From Pseudomonadota bacterium (GTDB taxonomy: Bacteria > Pseudomonadota > Gammaproteobacteria > Burkholderiales > Burkholderiaceae_C): a stretch of 38,353 nucleotides of DNA. The stretch spans positions 1 to 38,353 of the forward strand of contig JAKAXL010000026.1 of assembly GCA_021816585.1 (NCBI GenBank), written 5' to 3'. Shown piece by piece: positions 25,808-32,889 of the stretch. Within the stretch, counting starts at the first letter, position 1. Each line of letters begins with the position of its first letter. The notes under the pieces are model-generated. The model ran no database searches and was not told the origin of the DNA. It worked only from the letters and a program-made list of their open reading frames with translations. The position numbers were made by a program, and so were the translations under genes.

Positions 25808-27861
25808 GGGTCGGCCGCGCCCATCTCCTGGCGCCAGATCGCGGTGAAGCACTCGATGACGTGGAAACGGATGCGCGGCCGCGCCGAAGCGCCGGCCTCG
25901 AAATGCTCGGCGAGCAGTCGGGCGAGCTCGCTTTGCTGCAGGCCTCGCGCGACCAGAAAGGCCTCCACGGTCTGCCGCGCCTCGGCCGGACTGCGTCCCG
26001 GGTGTGCCGATGAGGAGCCGGCCTGCATGTCCCACAGCAGGTAGGTGGCCAGCGCGCCGAGCGCGGTTCGCGGGCGCAGCGGATCGACGTCGTAGCGAAA
26101 GCCGTCATGCCAGCGAGCGATCTCCTGGATCGGCATCGGCCGGGCGATTCCGTAGCCCTGCCCATGGTCCGCGCCGAGAATCGCCGCGCTCTCGATCAGC
26201 CCGGGATGCTCGAGCCCCTCCACCGTCAGCCCCATGCCGAAGGCGTGCACCAGTCGCGTGAGGTAGAACATGAACTCCAGCGCGCGCTGCGGGCGCTCGG
26301 TCGCCCCGCGCACCAGGCCCTGGTCCATCTTGACCTCGTCGAAGGCATACTGGTCCAGGCGCAGCAGCGAGCTGTGCCCGGATCCCAGATCGTCCTCCGC
26401 AAGGCGCGCGCCGGCCTCGCGCAGGCGTTGCAGGAAGGCCTGCCGACGCTCGTCGCTGCCATGTCCCTCGCGGCTTTCCAGCAGTTCCAGCTCGATGCGC
26501 GCTCCGACCGGCTCGCAGCGCCGCAGCGCCTGCAGGATGGCCCGCTCGCAACGCGCGTCGCCGATGCCCTCCGCCGGGAAGTTCAGCGCGACCGTCGCGC
26601 GCAGGCCGGCGTCGGCCAGGCGTTGCGCGTCATCGCATGCGCGCTCCAGGCCGAGTTGCAGCAGCGCGAACAGTTCCTCGTTGCCGCAGGCCGGCAGGAA
26701 GCGGGCCGGCGCCACGAGGCGGCCGTTGTCGTCGAGCAGGCGCGCCAGCGCCTCGACCTTCACCAGTTCGCCGCTGCGCAGGTCGATGATCGGCTGGTAC
26801 AGGAAGGCCACGCGTCGCTCGGCGATCCAGCCGCGATAGGTCTGGCGCAGCGGCAGCGGCACCACCGGGGTGGTGTTCAGGCGCTCGACCGCATGGCTCA
26901 GCGCCTTGTGCACATGGCTGAGGAAGTTGCCCATGCGCAGGGTCGAGAAAAAGCGCGGCCACGCGCCGTACAGGCTCAGCAGCGCGATGGTCTTGCCGGA
27001 ATCGTCGAGCAGCGGAACCGCCGCGCTGGAGCGAAAACCCAGCTCGCGCCCCAGCGCCTGCCACGGCTGGTTGCGCGCCTCGACCGCCCAGGCGTCGGAC
27101 ACCACGATCTGACCGCCGCGCCACGCCCGTCCGCCCGGCCCCTGCCCCTCCGGGCGCGACGCATCGATGCTGATCCGCGGCACCAGTCCGGTCATCATCG
27201 CCTCGTGGTAGCGATGTCCGGCGGCTCCCTGCGAGGCCTCGATCTGCAATTCCCCGGAACTGTCGCAGCGCGCGAAAAAGGCCGACAGCTCGCCGTCGAT
27301 GTCGCCGACGATGCGCATCACCCCGCGGACCAGATCGGAGAAGTTCTCCGTCGACTGGATCAGCTGGTCGATCTGCGACATGGCCAGCGCCAGTTCGGTC
27401 TCGATCCGGCGGTAGCTCTGCGCCTGCGCCTGCAGGTCGATGAACATGCGCCGGCCCACCACGCGCATCACGTCGTCGCGGGACTCCTGCGCGACCAGCG
27501 GCACGATCTCCTGCTGGAACTCCTGCTGCAGCGCCGCGAAGGATGCGATCAGCGTGGTCAGGTCCACCCCGACCAGCGCATGCGCGCGCCCGGCGCGCTG
27601 CGCCTCCAGCTGATGCCGCGCGAGGCTCAGCCGGGGCGACAGCAGCATGCGCAGATGCTCGGACTGCCGCGCCTTCAGGTGGGCGAATTCCTCCGGCAGC
27701 AGCGAGCTGAGGATCTGCGCCCCCTCCGAGGTCCCGGCCAGCGAATCGAAGAACTGCTCGGTGAAGCGCTGCGCGTGCCACTCGAAGGCATGCTGCACGG
27801 ACTGCAGGCAGGACGCCACGTCCTTGCCATACACACGCTCGTCGGCGATTCCCAGGGTCAT
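25795..27861 (-). CDS. Globin-coupled cyclic-di-GMP phosphodiesterase (globin-GAF-EAL)
   Basis: 688 residues, soluble. A globin-coupled-sensor domain (about 10-160) has RAGRAHALVGVDL, which aligns with the proximal-His segment of HemAT-type sensors (RIASIHLRIGL): His94 is the probable haem ligand. A GAF domain (about 190-320) has GGRAWRGGQIVVSDAW and FRSSAAVPLLDD. The EAL domain (about 345-585) is complete: EAL at 370-372, ALNFP, LELLESREG, EDDLGSG, VKMDQG, VEGLEHP, GQGYGIARPMP. A helical tail of about 100 residues ends the protein. It should degrade cyclic di-GMP under control of O2 or another gas. The ATG at 27861 has GGAG seven bases upstream; an upstream ATG at 27918 has none. Confidence 0.9.
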   Translation of the reverse strand: MTLGIADERVYGKDVASCLQSVQHAFEWHAQRFTEQFFDSLAGTSEGAQILSSLLPEEFAHLKARQSEHLRMLLSPRLSLARHQLEAQRAGRAHALVGVDLTTLIASFAALQQEFQQEIVPLVAQESRDDVMRVVGRRMFIDLQAQAQSYRRIETELALAMSQIDQLIQSTENFSDLVRGVMRIVGDIDGELSAFFARCDSSGELQIEASQGAAGHRYHEAMMTGLVPRISIDASRPEGQGPGGRAWRGGQIVVSDAWAVEARNQPWQALGRELGFRSSAAVPLLDDSGKTIALLSLYGAWPRFFSTLRMGNFLSHVHKALSHAVERLNTTPVVPLPLRQTYRGWIAERRVAFLYQPIIDLRSGELVKVEALARLLDDNGRLVAPARFLPACGNEELFALLQLGLERACDDAQRLADAGLRATVALNFPAEGIGDARCERAILQALRRCEPVGARIELELLESREGHGSDERRQAFLQRLREAGARLAEDDLGSGHSSLLRLDQYAFDEVKMDQGLVRGATERPQRALEFMFYLTRLVHAFGMGLTVEGLEHPGLIESAAILGADHGQGYGIARPMPIQEIARWHDGFRYDVDPLRPRTALGALATYLLWDMQAGSSSAHPGRSPAEARQTVEAFLVARGLQQSELARLLAEHFEAGASARPRIRFHVIECFTAIWRQEMGAADPGAA

Positions 27862-28023
27862 GCCAGGCTCCACGCCGTCGCGCAGGCACGGCTGCGACGA
27901 GAATACACCGCCCGGCATCTTCGGCCCATGGGGACAGGATCGGGGATTGCACGGAGCGGGCGATGCGCGCCGTCCCGGCGCCTCGGCGGCCCGTCATGCA
28001 GGCGGCCCCGCGTGGCTGCCGAA

Positions 28024-28029
28024 TACACT
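28024..28029 (+). promoter_or_regulatory. Possible -10 box ahead of the gene at 28062
   Basis: TACACT in GAATACACTGCAC, 32 bp upstream of the start codon. The opposite-facing EAL gene starts at 27861, so the 200-bp gap must hold both promoters. No clear -35 box. Confidence 0.3.
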
Positions 28030-28061
28030 GCACAGGCTGGACAACCCGAGGCTGGATCGAC

Positions 28062-28400
28062 ATGTCGAAGACTTCCCGAGCGGTAACCGTTGCGGCGCTG
28101 CTGGCGGCCGTGCTGGCCGTTGGCAATCCGGGCCTGGACAGCTTCGCCGCCTACGCACGCGGCCGCATCGAGTCGGCACCGGGCATCGTCGGCCTGGTCG
28201 CCGGACTGGTTCCCGACCTGACCCGCAGCTACGTGCTGACGAACACGCGGCGCCGCGACTTCGGACTGTTCTCGCTGTTCGAACTCGACCCCCATGCCGA
28301 GCACCCGATCTGGGTGCTCGGCATGCTGTGGCACTTCGTGCCGCTCGGCAAGGGATTCGGGGCCGCAGCGGCGCCGCCGCAGCACCCCGCGGGGAACTGA
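28062..28400 (+). CDS. Small exported or membrane-anchored protein, unknown
   Basis: 112 residues. An N-terminal hydrophobic segment (AVTVAALLAAVLAVG, about 6-20) is a signal peptide or anchor. The rest is short: SFAAYARGRIESA, then VLTNTRRRDFGLFSLFEL and HPIWVLGMLWHFVPLG. The pattern Arg-x-[FY]-x-LFS-[ILV]-[FY] followed by VLG-x4-F-x-PL resembles the small DUF4359-type proteins; I hold that loosely. It is divergent from the globin-EAL gene and convergent with the glycine-rich gene, 13 bp between stops. Function unknown. Confidence 0.65.
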   Translation: MSKTSRAVTVAALLAAVLAVGNPGLDSFAAYARGRIESAPGIVGLVAGLVPDLTRSYVLTNTRRRDFGLFSLFELDPHAEHPIWVLGMLWHFVPLGKGFGAAAAPPQHPAGN

Positions 28401-28413
28401 TCGGCGTCCGGGG

Positions 28414-29544
28414 TCACCACCGCCACTGCAGCCCTCCGCCTCCACCGATCGAAACCACGGCGATTCCCTGCGAGGAGCTTCCGGTCGTCCGGACCGACGC
28501 CGAGGAATCGACACTGGCTGCCTGGGCATTGCCGCCATCGCTGCCGTTGGAGCCTCCGGTGTAGAACAAGCCGAAGCCGCCGGCACCCTGGCTGCCGCCG
28601 CCGCCGATCGACTGTGCATCGATGGCATCGGAGTTGCTGCCGCCGGTGCGGATGTCGACGCCTTGCGCCGCATTCACGCTGGCGCTTCCCGCCGCGCCGC
28701 CGCTGCCTGCGCCCCCCGGGTTGAACACGATGCCGCCGCCGCCGCCGCCGCCCCCGGAGTTCGAACCCCAGCTGCGCGCCACGATCCCCGCGGCAGCGTC
28801 GCCGCGGGTGCGCACGGCGGCTCCGGTGGCCAGGTCGACCGTCGCGCTGCCCCCGCCGCCGCCGGTGCCTCCCAGGCCGCCGCTGCCACCGAGCCCCTTC
28901 GAGACTCCACCGTTGCCGCCCGCACCTCCGCTGCTGAAGGCCCCGACGCCGAAGCTGTAGGTGCCGCTCGTGTCGAGGCTGCCGCCGAACTGGACCAACG
29001 CCTTGCCACCATTGCCCCCGTTGCCGCCATTGCCGCCGCCACCTCCGAGGCCAAGGGCGCTGCCGCCGGCGCCGCCCGCGCCGCCGGCGCTGTCGGCCAG
29101 CAGGCCGTAGGCGCTCGCGCCGGCTATTTGCACGCTGCTGGAGTCCTGCACCATCGCGCTGCCGCCGTCACCACCTGCGCCGCCCCCAGCTGCATTGCCG
29201 GCGACATAGGCAGAGCCGCCGCTGCCTCCGGCGCCGCCGCTGCTGATCGCCTCCCCGCCTTGAACTCCAGGCTCGGCCGAGCTCAGTTCGCTGCCGATCA
29301 CCAGGCTGACGCCGCTGCCCACGCCACCGGCGCCGCCGGTGGCGGACGGAACCCCGGAACCGCCGTTCGACCCTGCCGCCCCCGCGCTGCCCGTGCTCGA
29401 GCGCACGTCCGGGGCGGTCTGCGCCTGCGCAGGAACCGCGAGCAGCCAGCACGCGAGAATCGTGGCGCAGACGCGCCCGAGGCGCCGGCCAGCCACGAAG
29501 GGAGGGGCGCGCACAGCAGCGGATACACGCGAGGCAAGGCACAT
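28414..29544 (-). CDS. Glycine-rich secreted protein, autotransporter-passenger-like, no barrel
   Basis: 376 residues: long N-terminal signal (cleavage near PAQA, about 38-41), then Gly/Ala/Ser-rich sequence of low complexity to the end. Repeats follow the form found in large autotransporter passengers: a strand such as SSVQIAGASAYGLLADS, then GGAGGAGG, with SIGGGGG near the C-terminus twice (AIDAQSIGGGGS, IAVVSIGGGGG). Such passengers are normally fused to a C-terminal barrel; here the gene stops at LQWRW and the next gene is on the other strand, so no barrel follows. It may be a remnant, or be exported some other way. The start has no strong ribosome site. Confidence 0.7.
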   Translation of the reverse strand: MCLASRVSAAVRAPPFVAGRRLGRVCATILACWLLAVPAQAQTAPDVRSSTGSAGAAGSNGGSGVPSATGGAGGVGSGVSLVIGSELSSAEPGVQGGEAISSGGAGGSGGSAYVAGNAAGGGAGGDGGSAMVQDSSSVQIAGASAYGLLADSAGGAGGAGGSALGLGGGGGNGGNGGNGGKALVQFGGSLDTSGTYSFGVGAFSSGGAGGNGGVSKGLGGSGGLGGTGGGGGSATVDLATGAAVRTRGDAAAGIVARSWGSNSGGGGGGGGIVFNPGGAGSGGAAGSASVNAAQGVDIRTGGSNSDAIDAQSIGGGGSQGAGGFGLFYTGGSNGSDGGNAQAASVDSSASVRTTGSSSQGIAVVSIGGGGGLQWRW

Positions 29545-29720
29545 GGGTCGGGCAGCCGGAGCGGACGGTTCCGGTCATGCCTCGACGATGCTAGGGTGGG
29601 GCCCGTTAGGCCCGGATGCGCGATGAGGTAGTCCGCCATGAGGCTTGCCGCGGCACCCCGCCCCTGTTGGGCCTCGTCTGCGCAGCGCCGGATCGAGCCG
29701 CGCCGCGCAGACGCACCATC

Positions 29721-30350
29721 TCAGTCCGGCGCCGGCCCGGCGTGGCAGCACACGCTGCCGTCGGCGTCGAAACGCACCCCGCAGTGCTCGACCAGCGAAT
29801 CGCGCAGGCGCTTGCGTGCTCGCAACAGCCGCGCCTTGGCCGCCGGCAGGCTCAGGCCCGCCGCCTCGGCGTAGGCGCGCACCGTCTGGCCGTCGAGGTC
29901 GCAGCGCTGCACGATGTCGCGATCGTCGTCGCCCAGCCACTGCAGGTTGCGTGCGATGCAGGCATCGAGGGCATCGACCGGCGCGCGCTCCTCGGCAGCC
30001 GGCGCCGGCAATTCCTCGGAAAGCTCCACGCTGGGTCGACGCAGCCGGCCGGCATCGACCAGCGCATTGCGCGCGACCTGGAACAGCCACGCGCGAGGCT
30101 GCTCCAGCACGCAGAAATCCCGGCCCTGGCGCAGCGCCTTGACGAACACTTCCTGCAGCAGATCCTGCGCGGAATCGGCGTCCGCCGCGTGCCGCACCAG
30201 GAATGCCTGCAGTTCGGCCTCGTGCGCGTGCCACGCGCGCAGCACGCAGTCGAAACCCGCGTCGCGCGCATCGACCGTCCGAGGGGCCCCGCCGTCGTCG
30301 CGGCCGCGGGCGCCCTCGCCGTCATGGGCATGCATCTGAGAACGCGTCAT
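29721..30350 (-). CDS. ECF-type sigma factor with C-terminal cysteine motif
   Basis: 209 residues. Region 2 (about 36-105) has the core-binding pattern ADSAQDLLQEVFVKALRQ and ARAWLF-like RAWLFQVARNALVDAGR; region 4 (about 125-180) has YAEAAGLSLPAAKARLLRARKRLRD, the -35-binding helix-turn-helix. The C-terminus adds a short tail with Cys190, Cys201 and Cys202 (EHCGVRFDADGSVCCH), like the cysteine tails of SigZ-type sigma factors. No anti-sigma gene lies beside it, so the tail may do the sensing. GGAGA is seven bases before the ATG. Likely targets are not visible; the glycine-rich gene follows 176 bp downstream on the same strand. Confidence 0.85.
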   Translation of the reverse strand: MTRSQMHAHDGEGARGRDDGGAPRTVDARDAGFDCVLRAWHAHEAELQAFLVRHAADADSAQDLLQEVFVKALRQGRDFCVLEQPRAWLFQVARNALVDAGRLRRPSVELSEELPAPAAEERAPVDALDACIARNLQWLGDDDRDIVQRCDLDGQTVRAYAEAAGLSLPAAKARLLRARKRLRDSLVEHCGVRFDADGSVCCHAGPAPD

Positions 30351-30654
30351 CGCAAGTCTCCCGGTCGCCCGCGCCAACCCGACGCCGGCCCGCGCACGCA
30401 GCCGCGGCTCGGCCGGTATGCGAATTCTACGGGGTGTCCGGAGCCTGCCGGAGGCCCGGCGCGCGGCAGGCCCGCGGGACGCCGGCGCGGCGCAACGCGG
30501 CTTCGCGCCGCGGCCTCGAAGGCTCTCCAGAAATACCCGGGGGAGCGGCTCGACATGAGGACTTACACTGCGCGAACGCGGCAATGACACTCGGTCCGCG
30601 CATTGTCGATCTGGGCCCCTCGAGTGGGCGATTCCAGTCTACCGGGAGACGGTC
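30351..30654. other. 304-bp divergent region between the sigma factor and lipoprotein genes
   Basis: Very GC-rich with several short inverted repeats. TTACACTGCG (box TACACT about 30564-30569) is a possible -10 for the lipoprotein gene, about 90 bp upstream of its start. A 10-codon open frame with an SD-like GGGGGAG begins at ATG 30555; I cannot tell whether it is a leader peptide. No further gene is seen. Confidence 0.35.
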
Positions 30655-31356
30655 ATGAACCAGCGCGCGATGACGGGCGCGGCAGCCCTGCTTGCGATCT
30701 TGCTTTCCGGCTGCGGCGGGGGCGGCGGCAGCGGCGGCGGAACCACCACCGTGCCGTCGCTGACCAGCCCCAGCGAACTGACCGTGAACGTCGACCCGAG
30801 CTGCACGATGGTGCCCCAGAACGGCTATGTCACGGTCGCTCCCGCGAGCGCCTCCAGCACGGCCTGCGCGGCAGGGATCGCCCATCCGGGCAGCAATCAG
30901 ATCCCCGTGTCGATCGTCTACGGCAGCGGCGCCGGCGTCTGCCCGGTCAACACCGCGCTGATCGTTTCGGCGAACACGAGCTGCGGCGTGCTCACCAACA
31001 ACTACATTCCGGGGCAGAGCAGCACGGTCACGCTGGCTCCGAACATCAGCAATGCCCTGCAGCAATTCGTCAAGACCTGGACGGTCAGCTACCAGTGCCA
31101 TTGTGGCGACTACGGTAGCTGCACGATGCCGATCGATGCGTCGGGACAGATCGTCAACGGCAGTTGCAACGACCATGAGTTCGGCACCTTCCCGGTGACC
31201 GGGGCGGTGGATGCCAACGGGAATTTTTCCGGGAGTGGAAACAACAACGGCGACGTGTTCTCCGGCACTCTGTCAGGGGCAGGCACCGGCTCAGGGACCT
31301 GGTTTCTGCCCAGTTCCAGCGACTCCGGCCCATGGACCGCGACCGGCGCGCCCTGA
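30655..31356 (+). CDS. Predicted lipoprotein, unknown function
   Basis: 233 residues. A lipoprotein signal ends in LLSG-Cys20, followed by a Gly-rich linker (GGGGGSGGG), usual for surface or outer-membrane lipoproteins. The mature part has seven or so cysteines in the middle (for example PSCTMVP, STACAAG, GVCPVN, TSCGV, QCHCGDYGSC, GSCND), likely in disulfides, and a C-terminal Gly/Ser-rich beta segment with SGTLSGAGTGSGTWFLP. I do not recognise a domain. GGGAGA precedes the ATG. It is convergent with infA, 13 bp between stops. Confidence 0.75.
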   Translation: MNQRAMTGAAALLAILLSGCGGGGGSGGGTTTVPSLTSPSELTVNVDPSCTMVPQNGYVTVAPASASSTACAAGIAHPGSNQIPVSIVYGSGAGVCPVNTALIVSANTSCGVLTNNYIPGQSSTVTLAPNISNALQQFVKTWTVSYQCHCGDYGSCTMPIDASGQIVNGSCNDHEFGTFPVTGAVDANGNFSGSGNNNGDVFSGTLSGAGTGSGTWFLPSSSDSGPWTATGAP

Positions 31357-31369
31357 GCGCGACGCCGGA

Positions 31370-31633
31370 TCAGCGGCGGCGCACCGGCGGCCTCGGCGCA
31401 GCGCCGGTGCGCGGCTCCAGGTGCCGGAAGGTGATGCGCCCCTTGGTCAGGTCGTAGGGCGAGAGTTCCAGCGACACCTTGTCGCCGGCGAGGATGCGGA
31501 TGTGGTGCTTGCGCATCTTGCCGCCGGTGTAGGCGATCACCGCGTGGCCGTTCTCCAGGGTCACGCGGTAGCGCGAGTCGGGCAGCACTTCGTCCACTGC
31601 GCCGCGCATTTCGATGAGTTCTTCCTTGGCCAT
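31370..31633 (-). CDS. infA: Translation initiation factor IF-1, extended paralogue
   Basis: Binds the ribosomal A site with IF-2 and IF-3 during initiation. 87 residues; the S1-like OB fold (1-72) has the family sequence [31 protein letters not shown] and [12 protein letters not shown]. The usual IF-1 is 72 residues; this one has about 15 more at the C-terminus, Arg/Pro-rich ([13 protein letters not shown]). Beta-proteobacteria often carry two infA genes, the longer one away from the ribosomal protein operon, which fits. The ATG at 31633 has GAGGA upstream; longer frames are not supported. Confidence 0.93.
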   Translation of the reverse strand: MAKEELIEMRGAVDEVLPDSRYRVTLENGHAVIAYTGGKMRKHHIRILAGDKVSLELSPYDLTKGRITFRHLEPRTGAAPRPPVRRR

Positions 31634-31962
31634 GCTCGGGTCCTCGAGAGGGATGGGGTGTGATGCGGGCGGGCGAACCCGCACGGACGGTCGAGCGCAG
31701 GCTCGCGCCACGCCGCGCACACGCTGTGCAGATCAGGAGTCCGGAACCCGGCGCGCCGGATCGGCGCAGGCCCCGATTTCATGACCCAGACGAAGCTTGC
31801 CTGGGTGCAGGTCTTCCCTTCATGGGAACGCCCCTGCGGAGGATGCGGCGCGAAAGCGCGCGCAAGATGTCAAACGTCGTCAAACGTCGAGGTGCCACAC
31901 AGGTAAGCGGTACTGCAGCACCTGTCTCCATGATACCAGAAGGCGCCCCCTTCGGCCTGGGC
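31634..31962. other. 329-bp region upstream of infA
   Basis: Probably the infA leader and promoter. GTCAAACGTC occurs twice in tandem (31869-31888); on the minus strand this gives TTGACA (31868-31873), a perfect -35 hexamer, but no AT-rich -10 lies at the right distance. GGCCTG-N4-CAGGCC (31954-31969) is a hairpin over the stop codon of the HD-GYP gene. No gene is seen. Confidence 0.45.
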
Positions 31963-32859
31963 TCAGGCCTCGTGCACGTACACCGGCTCCACGACCGCGT
32001 TGAGGCCGCGCAGCGCCTGCAGGCGCAGCACGTTGGACTCCGCCAGCACCGAGCCCCGGGTCAGCAACACCAGCCCGGAAGCGTTCAGCAGGTCGCGCGC
32101 GAGACGATGTCCCGCGCGGACCTCCGCCAGCGACAGCGCCAGCTCGCCGTCCGGGGGCTGCTGCTCCTGCTCGTGCGGAGAGCCCTCGGCGACGATGCCG
32201 AGAAAGGCGTCGAGCACGCGAGGATCGAACTTGCGTCCCCGATGCGACTGCAGGTGCTGCAGCACCTGCTGCTCGGTGAACTGCTCGGGCGCGTCCTGCG
32301 GCTTGTTCAGCATCTCGTCGTAGGTGTCGCACACGGCAAGGATGCGCGCTCCGATCGGGATGTCCTCGCCGGCCAGGCGCCGCGGAAACCCGGAGCCGTC
32401 CCAATGCTCGTGATGGGCCGCCACGGCCGCCGCGCTGGCCTCGTACCACGGCAGCGCGCGCAGGTGCGACGCGCCGATGTCCGGGTGCGACAGGATCAGG
32501 CTGCGATCGCTCTCCGACACATCGGTCCACGGCGTGAACAGCACCGTGCGATGCATGCCGAGCATGCCGATGTCGTGGAACAGCGCGGCATGGCGCAGTG
32601 CGTGATGTGCCGCGAAGGACACCTTGAAGCGCACGGCCAGCGCGTCCACCAGCCTGGCCACGCGCCTGCCGTGTCCGCCCAGATGCGGGTTGAAGGTATC
32701 GATCAGCCCGCACAGCATGGCTTCCACGCCGGCGCGGTTCGCCGTCACCTGCGCCTGCAGTTGCTCGCGGTCCTCGGCCAGCGTGCGCACGTCGCGCGCC
32801 AGGCGATTGGCCATTCCGATCACGCCGCCGCTGGGTGGCGCTCCTTGTACCAGGGACAT
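31963..32859 (-). CDS. HD-GYP cyclic-di-GMP phosphodiesterase
   Basis: 298 residues, soluble. The HD-GYP domain (about 45-215) is complete: GHGRRVARLVDAL, FHDIGMLGM, LSHPDIGASHL, AAHHEHWDGSGFP (GFP for GYP) and CDTYDEM. A C-terminal segment of about 80 residues (SLAEVRAGHRLARDLLN, then GLVLLTRGSVLAESN) is the small domain often found with HD-GYP enzymes. There is no receiver domain; the short N-terminal helix may join it to a partner. The start at 32859 is an ATG with a GGAAAAG site; an upstream GTG at 32883 is less likely. It follows the EAL gene by 30 bp, so two different phosphodiesterases are probably made together. Confidence 0.88.
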   Translation of the reverse strand: MSLVQGAPPSGGVIGMANRLARDVRTLAEDREQLQAQVTANRAGVEAMLCGLIDTFNPHLGGHGRRVARLVDALAVRFKVSFAAHHALRHAALFHDIGMLGMHRTVLFTPWTDVSESDRSLILSHPDIGASHLRALPWYEASAAAVAAHHEHWDGSGFPRRLAGEDIPIGARILAVCDTYDEMLNKPQDAPEQFTEQQVLQHLQSHRGRKFDPRVLDAFLGIVAEGSPHEQEQQPPDGELALSLAEVRAGHRLARDLLNASGLVLLTRGSVLAESNVLRLQALRGLNAVVEPVYVHEA

Positions 32860-32889
32860 GGTTCTTTTCCGGTCGTCGTGCACGAGCCG

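Noticed and set aside
27862..27918. Upstream ATG for the globin-GAF-EAL protein
   Set aside because: It would add 19 residues unlike a globin N-terminus and has no ribosome site; the ATG at 27861 has GGAG.
30555..30587. A 10-codon leader peptide ahead of the lipoprotein gene
   Set aside because: It has an SD-like sequence, but its composition tells nothing, there is no attenuator structure after it, and the same bases overlap a possible -10 box.
32860..32883. GTG start for the HD-GYP protein giving MHDDRKRT
   Set aside because: No ribosome site precedes the GTG; the ATG at 32859 has GGAAAAG at good spacing.
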